A stretch of DNA of 64,000 nucleotides. Source: Azospirillum oleiclasticum. GTDB taxonomy: Bacteria; Pseudomonadota; Alphaproteobacteria; Azospirillales; Azospirillaceae. The stretch is taken from positions 124,001 through 188,000 of the forward strand of contig NZ_JABFFR010000007.1 of NCBI RefSeq assembly GCF_013423485.1, read 5' to 3'. Below are positions 51,205-59,801 of the stretch, one piece after another; position 1 is the first letter of the stretch, and every line of letters begins with the position of its first letter. The translations under genes were made by a program, and so were the position numbers. Below the pieces are notes generated by a model. It ran no database searches, was not told the origin of the DNA, and saw only the letters and a list, made by a program, of their open reading frames with translations.

Positions 51205-52053
51205 TTACCGGTTCTCGGCGGTGCGGAGCAGGCGGTTGTCCTTGGAGGCGACCTGGGTCAGCGTTAGCTTGAGCGTGCGCGGGGCGGCCTTGTCGCTGCT
51301 GCGGGTGGCCGGCTTGACCACCACGGTCGCCTCGGCGACGCGCACCGGCGTCTTGCCCGGCTTGGCCGCGGGACGGCCCGGCGCCTTGGCGAGCTGGACC
51401 TTGGCCGGAGCCTTGCCGCGCGCAGCGGCCTTCGCCAGCACCGACCTGGCCTTGGCGTTCGCCACCAGCCAGTCGGCGGCGTCGCGGCTGGGACCGCGCG
51501 GGAACCAGGTGCGGACGGGGCCGGTGTCCACATGCACATGCGTCGCGTAGAGCGCGTAGCCGCCGCGCTGCATGGCGGCGGCTTCCTCGTTGATGCGTGA
51601 CAGCGGCACCCCGGCGATGCGGATGTCGGCGGCTTGGCCGCGGGTGTGGAAGCTGTTCTCCGCCACGTTGGCGTTGGTGGTGGCGAGTGCCGCGTTGGTG
51701 GCGGTCGAACGGTAGCCGGAATTGATCATGATCGGCGTTTCGGGCGGCAGGCCGAGACGGTCGCGCAGATCGGCGATCAGGTCGATCAGGGCCGGGTCGA
51801 CCGGCGCCGGTTCGCCGGTGCGGCGGTCGCGGAACAGGCCGGAGATCGCCTGCATGGCCTGGGGGTCGTAGCCGGTTCCGGTGAAGTGACGGACGGCCAG
51901 GATCTCCCCGGTGTCGGAGTGCTGGAGGACGACCGAGCGCGGCGGCCCGGAGGGTTCCAGGGCTGCGGTCGGCGCCTGCGGCGGTGTGGCACAGCCGGCC
52001 AGAAGGCCGCTGGTCAGTACCGCGATCGCCGCGGCGCGCGTGAAAATCCGCAT
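51205..52053 (-). CDS. YcbK-like lipoprotein, DUF882 / M15-type peptidase domain
   Basis: 282 residues. A lipoprotein signal ends with Leu-Ala-Gly-Cys (Cys21). The M15-like zinc site is SFHTRGQAADIR (His, Asp) and HVHVDTGPVRTWF; NSGYRS gives the conserved arginine. Relatives such as YcbK and MepK cut peptidoglycan cross-links. After residue about 205 comes a basic Ala/Lys/Pro-rich tail of 80 residues. The TAA stop lies immediately outside the IS630 element, so the insertion either just missed or replaced the original end of the gene. Confidence 0.88.
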   Translation of the reverse strand: MRIFTRAAAIAVLTSGLLAGCATPPQAPTAALEPSGPPRSVVLQHSDTGEILAVRHFTGTGYDPQAMQAISGLFRDRRTGEPAPVDPALIDLIADLRDRLGLPPETPIMINSGYRSTATNAALATTNANVAENSFHTRGQAADIRIAGVPLSRINEEAAAMQRGGYALYATHVHVDTGPVRTWFPRGPSRDAADWLVANAKARSVLAKAAARGKAPAKVQLAKAPGRPAAKPGKTPVRVAEATVVVKPATRSSDKAAPRTLKLTLTQVASKDNRLLRTAENR

Positions 52054-52246
52054 GGTCCCCCAGCTTCCCTGCGGTTGCGTACAGGTCTGGGTACCATAGG
52101 CGGGTCAGGCACTTACAGCGCTACCTTGCGATGGGGCTCGAAAAGGAGCCATGTTTCCGACATGTTCCGGTCACCACGAGGACACAGCCGGAAGTACCAC
52201 GGAGGGTGGACGCCGATTCACCGTGCGACTCGGGGATTGCACCCCG

Positions 52247-53110
52247 TCAGAACCGCAGCTCCATCCCTTCCCGTGCCACCAGGGTGCCGGGACGGGCGCG
52301 GTCGGCGGCGTCCGCGATGGCGTCCAGCGCCTCGTCCGCGCGCGACGGCTCGTGGTGGAACAGCACGGCGCGGGCCACCCCGGCGGCGTCGGCCAGCCGC
52401 AGGCATTCCTGCCAGGTGGAATGGCCCCAGCCCGCCCGCGGGGGGTACTCCTCGTCGGTGTAGGTGCTGTCGTAGATCATCAGGTCGGCCCCGCGCACCA
52501 GCTCCAGCAGCGCGGGGTCGTGCCCGTCCGCCCGGTGCTCGGTGTCGGTGATGTAGCACAGGCTGCGCCCGCCATGCTCCAGCCGGTAGCCGACGGCGGT
52601 GTTGGGATGGTTGAGCCGCACGGTGCGCAGGCGCACACCCGGCCGCGGCTCCAGCACCGCGCCGCAGGCGAACTCCGTGAAGCGGCAGTCGGCCTCGAAG
52701 CGGTCGATGGCGATCGGGTAGAAGGGGGCGGCCATCATCCCCTCCACCACCGCGCGCAGGCTGCCGCCCTCCGGCAGGTGGCCGGCCCAGAAGCGCAGCC
52801 GGTTGCGGCGGTCGAAGGCCGGGGCGAAGAAAGGCAGCCCGCAGATGTGGTCGTAATGGGTGTGGCTGAAGAAGAGGTCGAGGTCGACCGGCCCGCGCGC
52901 CGCCAGCGCCTCGCCCAGCGCCCGCAGCCCCGTGCCGGCGTCGAACAGGATGGTGGCCGAACCGCAGAGCACCTCGACGCAGGAGGTGTTGCCGCCGTAG
53001 CGCACGGTGCGCGGCCCCGGTGCGGCGATGCTGCCGCGGACGCCCCAGAACCGGACGGTCGGGCGGTCGGTGAGCGTCGCGGTATCATGTTCGGCCGTTC
53101 GGACCATCAT
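52247..53110 (-). CDS. MBL-fold metal-dependent hydrolase (cyclic phosphodiesterase-like)
   Basis: 287 residues. The metallo-beta-lactamase motif is SHTHYDHICG (His83, His85, Asp87, His88); other ligands lie in LNHPNTAVGY, YITDTEH and the terminal LFHHEP. The start FWGVRGSIAAPG and YGGNTSCVEV are typical of the group related to phosphoribosyl 1,2-cyclic phosphate phosphodiesterases and tRNase-like hydrolases. Substrate unknown. Two ATGs in tandem at 53110 and 53107. The 193-base gap upstream of the YcbK-like start shows no other feature. Confidence 0.88.
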   Translation of the reverse strand: MMVRTAEHDTATLTDRPTVRFWGVRGSIAAPGPRTVRYGGNTSCVEVLCGSATILFDAGTGLRALGEALAARGPVDLDLFFSHTHYDHICGLPFFAPAFDRRNRLRFWAGHLPEGGSLRAVVEGMMAAPFYPIAIDRFEADCRFTEFACGAVLEPRPGVRLRTVRLNHPNTAVGYRLEHGGRSLCYITDTEHRADGHDPALLELVRGADLMIYDSTYTDEEYPPRAGWGHSTWQECLRLADAAGVARAVLFHHEPSRADEALDAIADAADRARPGTLVAREGMELRF

Positions 53111-53291
53111 GGGGTGGCATGGTGCGCGGAGGATGCATCCAAGTCGAGTAAAAAGCTACGCGTCCAGATGGTCCGGATGCGCCGTCCGCCACTCCCGCAT
53201 GTGGGGGTGCGTTGCCCCGATCGAATGTGCTACGGTCGAAGCCACCTTTCCTTGACCACGACGGCCGCCGGCCGCAGGGACCGTGCGACGG

Positions 53292-54038
53292 ATGGATCCT
53301 GACAAGCTCGCCAAAGTGCTCGCCATGGCCGAGTCGGACCACCAGGGCGAGGCGCTGTCCGCGCTGCGGGCGGCGCGCATCATGCTGTCGCGCGCCGGCA
53401 TGACCTTCAAGGATCTGGCCGCCGGTGCGCGACCCGTCCCGCCGCCGTCCCCGTCCCCGTCACCGGCCGAGGCCGCGAAGCCCGAGCCGCCGGCCCCCAG
53501 CCCGCCGCCCGACCATGTGGTGCAGGGCCTGCGACGGCATGTCACGGAGCTGGAAAAGGAAGTGGCGAGCCTGCGCCGCCAGCTCGACCGCGCCAGCGGC
53601 GAGGCCGACCGCCAGAAGGACGAGGCCGACCGCTGGCGGACGCTGGCCCGCGAGACGGCGGACAAGCTGTGGGATCTCGGCCGCGCGCTGGAGCGCCGCC
53701 ACACCAGCCACGCCAGCGCCGACCGCCGCCGCGCCATCCTGGACCATCTTCAGGACCCGCACAGCGCGCTGCTGTCCGATCACGAGATCGCGCGGCGCGT
53801 CGGCGCCCCCGCTCCGCTGGTGGCGCACTGGCGCCGCCGGCTCGCCATCGTCGGGCGCAAGCTGCGGCTCCTGCCGGTGCAGCCGCGCGGACGCGGCCTG
53901 TGGGGCGCGTTCAAGCGGCGCCCGGCACCCCAGGACGAGCCGCGCCGCCGCTGGCTGGGGCAGGCGCAGACGACGATCGCCGGCCGCGCCGGCTATGAAC
54001 CGGGCGCCGGCCGGGCCGGCTACGGCACCAGGCGGTAG
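53292..54038 (+). CDS. DUF2786-like coiled-coil protein of unknown function
   Basis: 248 residues from the ATG at 53292. Residues 1-45 (KLAKVLAMAESDHQGEALSA, then ARIMLSRAGMTFKDLA) look like a DUF2786 N-terminal helix pair, found in several phage and plasmid proteins. A Pro/Ala linker (46-75) is followed by a coiled coil (about 80-135) and a helix-turn-helix-like stretch (LLSDHEIARRVGAPAPLVAHW). The basic C-terminus overlaps the 3' end of the convergent response-regulator gene by 19 bases. Function unknown; DNA binding is plausible. Confidence 0.72.
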   Translation: MDPDKLAKVLAMAESDHQGEALSALRAARIMLSRAGMTFKDLAAGARPVPPPSPSPSPAEAAKPEPPAPSPPPDHVVQGLRRHVTELEKEVASLRRQLDRASGEADRQKDEADRWRTLARETADKLWDLGRALERRHTSHASADRRRAILDHLQDPHSALLSDHEIARRVGAPAPLVAHWRRRLAIVGRKLRLLPVQPRGRGLWGAFKRRPAPQDEPRRRWLGQAQTTIAGRAGYEPGAGRAGYGTRR

Positions 54039-54709
54039 CCGCCGCTCTCCGTCACCAGGATCTCGGCGTTGGAGGGGTCGCGCTCGATCTTCTGGCGCAG
54101 GCGGTAGACGTGGGTTTCCAGCGTGTGGGTGGTGACCCCGGCGTTGTAGCCCCACACCTCGCCCAGCAGCGTGTCACGCCCGACCACCCGGTCGCCGGAG
54201 CGGTAGAGGTATTTGAGGATCGCCGTCTCCTTCTCGGTCAGGCGGACCTTGCGCTTGCCCGTCTCGTCCAGCAGCAGCTTGGCCGAGGGACGGAAGGTGT
54301 AGGGGCCCAGCGTGAAGACGGCGTCCTCGCTCTGCTCGAACTGGCGGAGCTGGGCGCGCAGCCGGGCCAGCAGCACCCCGAGCCGGAACGGCTTCACGAT
54401 GTAGTCGTTGGCCCCGCTGTCCAGGCCGAGGATGGCGTCGGCGTCGGTGCCGGCCGCGGTCAGCATGATGATCGGACAGCGCACCCCCTCCTTGCGCAGG
54501 AGGCGGCAGAGGTCGCGCCCGTCCATGTCGGGCAGCCCGACATCCAGAAGGACGGCGGCGAAGATCCCCTCCCGCACGATCGCCAGCGCGCCGGCGGCGT
54601 CACCGGCCTCGGCGGTCTCGAACTCCTCGTGCAGATGGAGCTGCTCGGCGAGGGACTGGCGCAGCGGCTGGTCGTCGTCCACGAGAAGGATGCGTTTCGC
54701 CGTCGTCAT
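54020..54709 (-). CDS. OmpR/PhoB-family response regulator
   Basis: 229 residues from the ATG at 54709. Receiver domain 1-125 with acidic pocket Asp11-Asp12-Asp13, phosphorylation site Asp56 (LLDVGLPDMDG), Thr in MLTAAG and Lys in YIVKPF. The Trans_reg_C winged helix is at about 135-228 (LTEKETAILKYLYRSGDRVV, TLETHVYRLRQKIE). No histidine kinase gene adjoins it, so its partner is elsewhere. Its last codons overlap the convergent coiled-coil gene. Confidence 0.93.
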   Translation of the reverse strand: MTTAKRILLVDDDQPLRQSLAEQLHLHEEFETAEAGDAAGALAIVREGIFAAVLLDVGLPDMDGRDLCRLLRKEGVRCPIIMLTAAGTDADAILGLDSGANDYIVKPFRLGVLLARLRAQLRQFEQSEDAVFTLGPYTFRPSAKLLLDETGKRKVRLTEKETAILKYLYRSGDRVVGRDTLLGEVWGYNAGVTTHTLETHVYRLRQKIERDPSNAEILVTESGGYRLVP

Positions 54710-54771
54710 GAGTGCCAGCCGGAAAGGGATCACATCGACCGGGCGGACCTTAGCACCGGTGTCGCGCTTTG

Positions 54772-55821
54772 TCACAACTCCAAGCGGAGCCCGGCGGCGA
54801 AGCGGCGGGCGGTCTCGTCCCACCCCGGCAGCGCCGCGGCGGCACGCCGGGCACCGGCAGCCAGCCGCCGCCGCTCCCCGGCGTCGGCGATCACGCGGCC
54901 GAGTGCGGCGGCCAGCGCCGCCGCGTCGCCGGGCGGCACCAGAAGGCCGGCGCCCGCCGGCACCAGCTCCGGCGCCGCCCCCACCGCCGTCGCCACCACC
55001 GGCAGCCCGTGCGCCAGCGCCTCCGCCAGCGCCATGCCGAACCCCTCGTGGTGGGACGCCTGCACGAACAGGTCGGCGCCGTGGAAGGCGGCGGCCAGCG
55101 CCTCGCCATCCAGCTCCCCAGCCAGCGTGACGCGCTCGCCGAGCCCCGCCGCGGCGATGATGGCGCGCAGGCGCGCGGCGTGCTCAGGGTCCCGCTCCGC
55201 GCTGCCGACGACCAGCAGGCGCCAGGCGGCGGATTCCAGCCTCCGCAGCGCCTCGATCAGCGTCGCGTGACCCTTGCGCGGGGTCAGGGTCGCCACCGAC
55301 AGCAGCCGCACCATCCCATCGCCGGAACCGGCGGCGAACGGTGCCGGGTCGGTACCCGGCGGCACCACGGTGACGCGCTCCGCCGGCACGCCCATGGCGA
55401 CGACATCGGCCAGCGTGCGCGCGCTGGGCACGACGATGCGGCGCATGGCGGACAGGCACCCCGCCTCCAGCGCCCGCAGCCGCTCCGCCTCGCCCGCGGC
55501 AAGGCCGGTCTCCAGCCACAGGGGGTGGTGGATCATGGCGCTGAGCCGCAGCCGGCCCGCGTCCCGCGTCACGGCGTCGGCCAGCGCCGGCAGGGCGAGG
55601 CCGTCGACCACCACCGGGGCGCCGTCGGGAACGGCGGCGAGCGTGGCGGCGGCGGCCCGCCGCGTCGCGTCGTCGACCCGCGGGTGCACGCCCGGCAGCT
55701 CGACCACATCGACGGCGTGGCCCGCCGCCCGCATCCCCTCCACCACCCGGCGGTCGTAGATGTAGCCGCCGGTGGTCTGGGTGATCGGCCCCGGGACCAC
55801 GAAGCGCAGCGCTTCGTCCAT
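54772..55821 (-). CDS. Glycosyltransferase family 4 protein
   Basis: 349 residues from the ATG at 55821, which follows GGAAGGA. N-terminus LRFVVPGPITQTTGGYIYDR with a tandem-glycine loop, then LLSVATLTPRKGHATLIEAL and the donor-site ASHHEGFGMALAEALAHGLPV with two glutamates. Similar GT4 enzymes in alphaproteobacteria build exopolysaccharide or lipid glycans. It is separate from the main glycosyltransferase cluster by more than 11 kb and divergent from lutA. Confidence 0.9.
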   Translation of the reverse strand: MDEALRFVVPGPITQTTGGYIYDRRVVEGMRAAGHAVDVVELPGVHPRVDDATRRAAAATLAAVPDGAPVVVDGLALPALADAVTRDAGRLRLSAMIHHPLWLETGLAAGEAERLRALEAGCLSAMRRIVVPSARTLADVVAMGVPAERVTVVPPGTDPAPFAAGSGDGMVRLLSVATLTPRKGHATLIEALRRLESAAWRLLVVGSAERDPEHAARLRAIIAAAGLGERVTLAGELDGEALAAAFHGADLFVQASHHEGFGMALAEALAHGLPVVATAVGAAPELVPAGAGLLVPPGDAAALAAALGRVIADAGERRRLAAGARRAAAALPGWDETARRFAAGLRLEL

Positions 55822-55945
55822 GCTGTGGAGTCCTTCCGCGGTGACGGCGGGTACATAGTCCGTCCCGCCGCCCTGGACACCCCGCGGACCCGCACTTATT
55901 GTCCCGTTGCGGAACGGGAAATCGGCTGGGACCGGAAACAGCGCC

Positions 55946-56731
55946 ATGGTGGAGACAAGAGCCCGGCCCAGGGTGGGGCTGTTCGTCACCTGTCTGGTCG
56001 ACCTGTTCCGGCCGACCGTCGGCTTCGCCGCGGTCAAGCTGCTGGAGGATGCCGGCTGCGTGGTGGAGGTGCCGGCGGCGCAGACCTGCTGCGGCCAGCC
56101 CGCCTTCAACGCCGGCGACCGCGCCACCGCCACCGACCTCGCGCGGCGCACCATCGCCGCCTTCGAGGGGTTCGACCATGTGGTGGTGCCGTCAGGGTCC
56201 TGCGGCGGGCAGATCAAGCGCCATTACCCGGAGCTTCTGGCCGGCGACCCGCTGTGGGAGCCGCGCGCACGCGATCTGGCCGGCCGCACGCACGAGCTGG
56301 TCTCCTTCCTGACCGACGTGTTGGGGGTGGCCGGGGTCGACGCCCGCTACGAGGGCACCGTCACCTACCATGATTCCTGCTCCGGTCTGCGCGAACTGGG
56401 CATCAAGGCGCAGCCGCGCCGGCTGCTGCGCGGCGTCGATGGGGTGCGCATCGCCGAGCTGCCCTCCGCCGAGGTGTGCTGCGGCTTCGGCGGCACCTTC
56501 TGCGTCAAGTATCCCGACGTGTCCAATCGCATGGTGGAGGCCAAGGCCGCCGAGGTGGCGGCGACCGGGGCCGACACGCTGCTGGCCGGCGACATGGGCT
56601 GCCTGCTGAACATCGCCGGCAAGCTGTCGCGCCAGGGAAGTGCTGTGCGCGTGCGCCATGTGGCCGAGGTGCTGGCCGGGATGACCGGCGACGCTCCGCC
56701 CATTGGCCGATCCCCCGGCGAAGGGGGCTGA
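55946..56731 (+). CDS. lutA: Lactate utilisation protein A, (Fe-S)-binding oxidoreductase subunit
   Basis: 261 residues. Two CCG domains: CLVDLFRPTVG with TCCGQPAFNAGD, and YHDSCSGLRELG with VCCGFGGTFCVKYP. The LutABC complex oxidises L-lactate to pyruvate at the membrane without a flavin lactate dehydrogenase. The ATG at 55946 begins directly before the conserved VGLFVTCLVD. It is the first gene of a tight operon with lutB and lutC. Confidence 0.93.
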   Translation: MVETRARPRVGLFVTCLVDLFRPTVGFAAVKLLEDAGCVVEVPAAQTCCGQPAFNAGDRATATDLARRTIAAFEGFDHVVVPSGSCGGQIKRHYPELLAGDPLWEPRARDLAGRTHELVSFLTDVLGVAGVDARYEGTVTYHDSCSGLRELGIKAQPRRLLRGVDGVRIAELPSAEVCCGFGGTFCVKYPDVSNRMVEAKAAEVAATGADTLLAGDMGCLLNIAGKLSRQGSAVRVRHVAEVLAGMTGDAPPIGRSPGEGG

Positions 56732-56734
56732 GCC

Positions 56735-58159
56735 GTGCACCCAACGACCCACGCCTTTCCCGAAAACGCCCGCCGGGCGCTGTCCGACGAACGGCTGCAA
56801 CGGGTGCTCGCCACCGCCGGCATCGGCTTCATCGAGCGCCGCCGCAAGGCCGCCGAGCGGCTGCCGGAGTTCGAGGAGCTGCGCGACCGCGGCCGCGACA
56901 TCAAGAACCACGTGCTGGAGAATCTCGACCTCTATCTGGAGCGGTTCGAGGAGGCCGTCGTTGGCCAGGGCGGTCATGTCCACTGGTGCGCTACCGCGGT
57001 CGACGCGCGGGACGCCATCCTGTCCATCTGCCGCTCGGTGGACGCGAAGACCGTGACCAAGGGCAAGTCGATGATCGCCGAGGAGATCGGCATCAACGAC
57101 CATCTGGAGGCCGCCGGCCTCACCCCCGTCGAAACCGACCTCGGCGAATACATCATCCAGCTCCGCAAGGAGCCGCCGAGCCACATCATCGCCCCGGCGA
57201 TGCACCTGTCCAAGAAGGACGTGGCCGACACCTTCCGCGCCGTGCACACCGAGCTTCCGCCCGACCGGGTGCTGGAGGAGCCGACGGTGCTGATCGCCGA
57301 GGCGCGCGGGGTGCTGCGCCGCCGTTTCCAGCAGGCGGACGTGGGCATCACCGGGGCCAACCTGATGGTGGCGGAGACCGGGTCGACCGTCATCGTCACC
57401 AACGAAGGCAACGGCGACCTGACCCAGACCCTGCCCCGCGTCCACATCGTGCTCGCCACCGTCGAGAAGATCGTGCCGACGCTGGAGGACGCGCAGACGG
57501 TGCTGCGGCTGCTGGCACGCTCGGCGACCGGGCAGGAGGCGTCGGCCTACACCACCTTCTCCACCGGCCCGCGCCGGCCGGAGGATGCGGACGGGCCGGA
57601 GCAGTTCCACGTCGTCATCCTCGACAACGGGCGCACGGCCCTGCTCGGCACCGAGTTCCAGGAGGTGCTGCGCTGCATCCGCTGCGGCGCCTGCATGAAC
57701 CATTGCCCGGTCTATGGCGCGGTGGGCGGCCACGCCTATGGCTGGGTCTATCCCGGCCCCATCGGCGCGGTGATGCAGCCGGCGCTGCTGGGGCTGGCGG
57801 AGGCGCGGCACCTGCCCAACGCCTCCACCTTCTGCGGCCGGTGCGAGGCGGTGTGCCCGATGCGCATCCCGCTGCCCAAGATGATGCGCCACTGGCGGGA
57901 GACGGAGTTCGCGGAGCGGCTGACCCCGCCCGCGATGCGACGGGGGCTGGCGCTGTGGGCGTGGTTCGCCCGGCGGCCGGCGCTCTATCACCACGCCGCC
58001 GGGCTGGCGGTGCGGGCGCTGCGGCTTCTGGGTGGGGGCAAGGGACGATTCGCCCGGTTGCCGCTCGCCAACGGCTGGACCGCCCACCGCGACCTGCCGG
58101 CCCCGCAGGGAAGGACCTTCCAGCAGCTCTGGGCCGAACGGCAGAGGAACGGACGATGA
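56735..58159 (+). CDS. lutB: Lactate utilisation protein B, ferredoxin-type iron-sulfur subunit
   Basis: 474 residues, GTG start three bases after lutA. An N-terminal LUD domain (VTKGKSMIAEEIGIN, GITGANLMVAETGSTVIVTN) and two 4Fe-4S clusters, CIRCGACMNHCPVYG (about 313-327) and CGRCEAVCPMRI (about 367-378), both complete. It relays electrons from lactate. A C-terminal extension (about 395-474) ends with a conserved GWTAHRDLPAP segment. Confidence 0.94.
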   Translation: MHPTTHAFPENARRALSDERLQRVLATAGIGFIERRRKAAERLPEFEELRDRGRDIKNHVLENLDLYLERFEEAVVGQGGHVHWCATAVDARDAILSICRSVDAKTVTKGKSMIAEEIGINDHLEAAGLTPVETDLGEYIIQLRKEPPSHIIAPAMHLSKKDVADTFRAVHTELPPDRVLEEPTVLIAEARGVLRRRFQQADVGITGANLMVAETGSTVIVTNEGNGDLTQTLPRVHIVLATVEKIVPTLEDAQTVLRLLARSATGQEASAYTTFSTGPRRPEDADGPEQFHVVILDNGRTALLGTEFQEVLRCIRCGACMNHCPVYGAVGGHAYGWVYPGPIGAVMQPALLGLAEARHLPNASTFCGRCEAVCPMRIPLPKMMRHWRETEFAERLTPPAMRRGLALWAWFARRPALYHHAAGLAVRALRLLGGGKGRFARLPLANGWTAHRDLPAPQGRTFQQLWAERQRNGR

Positions 58160-58824
58160 GCGGACGCGACGCCATCCTCGGCGGCATCCGCGCCGCCCTC
58201 GGTCGCAAGACCGACGACCTGGCCCGCCGAGCGACGGTCGAGGAGCGGCTGACCCGCCACCCCCGCGGGCTGGTGCCGGCCCGCGGGCAAATCCCGCCCG
58301 CCGAACAGGTCGAGCTGTTCACCACGATGGCGCGGGAGGCCGCCTGCACCGTGCAGCCGCTGGCCGCGCTGGAGGAGGTTCCGGCGGCCGTGGCCGATTA
58401 CCTGGCCGGGCTGAACCTGCCGGCGGAGCTGCGCGTCGCCCCCGATCCGGGGCTGGACGCCATCCCCTGGCACGCCCGCCCCACCCTGACCGTCAGCCGC
58501 GGCCCTGCCCGCGACGCCGACGCGGTGTCGGTGACCGGCGCCTTCGCCGGGGTGGCGGAAACGGGGACGCTGATGCTGGCGTCCGGCCCCGGCCACCCGA
58601 CGACGCTGAACTTCCTGCCCGACACCCACATCGTCGTGCTGCGCCGGGACCGCGTCACCGGCACCTACGAGGACGCCTGGGACCGGCTGCGCGCCGAGCT
58701 TGGAGACGTGCCACGCACGGTGAATTTCGTCACCGGCCCGTCGCGCACCGGCGACATCGAGCAGACGATCCAGCTGGGCGCCCACGGCCCCCGCCGCCTG
58801 CACATCCTGCTGGTCGGGGGCTGA
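58156..58824 (+). CDS. lutC: Lactate utilisation protein C, LUD domain
   Basis: 222 residues, start overlapping the lutB stop. The LUD domain is marked by SVTGAFAGVAETGTLMLASG, NFLPDTHIVVLRRD and the terminal GPSRTGDIEQTIQLGAHGPR. LutC is needed for lactate growth in Bacillus and is shorter in some species. No GntR-type LutR regulator is adjacent; the XRE gene two places downstream is the only candidate regulator in the operon. Confidence 0.93.
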   Translation: MSGRDAILGGIRAALGRKTDDLARRATVEERLTRHPRGLVPARGQIPPAEQVELFTTMAREAACTVQPLAALEEVPAAVADYLAGLNLPAELRVAPDPGLDAIPWHARPTLTVSRGPARDADAVSVTGAFAGVAETGTLMLASGPGHPTTLNFLPDTHIVVLRRDRVTGTYEDAWDRLRAELGDVPRTVNFVTGPSRTGDIEQTIQLGAHGPRRLHILLVGG

Positions 58825-58828
58825 GGCG

Positions 58829-59392
58829 ATGCGCCGCCGCTCCGCCACCAACGACGAGCTGCGCCTGTGGCGCTTCGCCATGCGCGACGCCGATCCGATG
58901 CCCGGCCGCCGCTTCCGGGAGGAGGAGCCGGCCCCACCACCTCCCCCGGTACCGCCGCCGGCCGCCACACCGGGACCCTTGTCGACCAGCGCCCCGAACC
59001 CCCGTCCCGTCCCCCAGCCGCCGCCGCTCATCCCCGGCGTGATCCACGGGGTCGACGGGCGCACCGCCGACCGGCTGCGCCGCGGCCGGCTGGAGATCGA
59101 CGGGCGCATCGACCTGCACGGCATGACCCAGGCGCAGGCGCACACCGCCCTCGCCTCCTACATCCACCGCTGCTGGAACGAGGGGCGGCGCTGCGTGCTG
59201 GTGATCACCGGCAAGGGCGCCTACAGCCCGACCGGCGGGGTTCTGCGCCAGACGGTGCCGCGCTGGCTGGCCGAGCCGGTGCTGGCCCGCATGGTGCTGG
59301 CGATCCAGCCGGCCCAGCCCATGCACGGCGGCGACGGCGCGCTCTATGTGCTGGTGAAGCGGCGGCGCGAGGCGGAGCGGCGCCGCGGATGA
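58829..59392 (+). CDS. Smr-domain protein (MutS2 C-terminal-like nuclease domain)
   Basis: 187 residues. A Pro-rich linker (about 33-68) follows a short basic N-terminus; the Smr domain (about 88-180) has the DLHGMTQAQAHTAL motif, VITGKGAYSPTGGVLRQTVP (TGKG) and ends in LYVLVKRRR. Smr domains nick or bind branched DNA or cleave stalled mRNA. It is four bases after lutC. A role in lactate use is not expected; the link may only be cotranscription. Confidence 0.9.
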   Translation: MRRRSATNDELRLWRFAMRDADPMPGRRFREEEPAPPPPPVPPPAATPGPLSTSAPNPRPVPQPPPLIPGVIHGVDGRTADRLRRGRLEIDGRIDLHGMTQAQAHTALASYIHRCWNEGRRCVLVITGKGAYSPTGGVLRQTVPRWLAEPVLARMVLAIQPAQPMHGGDGALYVLVKRRREAERRRG

Positions 59393-59790
59393 CACCGTTC
59401 GGGGAGAAGGTGCGCTCCCTGCGCGACGCCAAGGGGGTGACGCTGAAACAGATGGCAGCCGACCTGTCCATCTCGTCGGCCTATCTGTCGGCGCTGGAGC
59501 ATGGCAAGCGCGGCCAGGCCTCTCCCCAGCTCATCCGCCAGATCTGCGCCTATTTCGGCATCATCTGGGACGAGGCGGAGGATCTCGAACGGCTGGCCGC
59601 CCTGTCGCACCCGCGCGTGACGGTCGACACCGCCGGCCTGACGCCCAAGGCGACGGAGCTGGCCAACCGGCTGGCCGAACGCATCCACACGCTGGACGAG
59701 GCGGCGCTGGACCGGCTGCTGGCCGTGCTGGACGAGGCCGCGGCCGCAAGGCCGGGCGACCGCGGGCGCCGCGTGGCGCGGCGTCGGTGA
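59389..59790 (+). CDS. XRE-family helix-turn-helix regulator
   Basis: 133 residues. The HTH_3 domain (about 5-60) reads VRSLRDAKGVTLKQMAADLS and SSAYLSALEHGKRGQASPQL, then a C-terminal helical stretch for dimerisation (ATELANRLAERIHTLDEAAL). ATG overlaps the smr stop (ATGA). It may regulate its own operon. Confidence 0.9.
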   Translation: MTPFGEKVRSLRDAKGVTLKQMAADLSISSAYLSALEHGKRGQASPQLIRQICAYFGIIWDEAEDLERLAALSHPRVTVDTAGLTPKATELANRLAERIHTLDEAALDRLLAVLDEAAAARPGDRGRRVARRR

Positions 59791-59801
59791 GGGGGCGGCG
59801 C

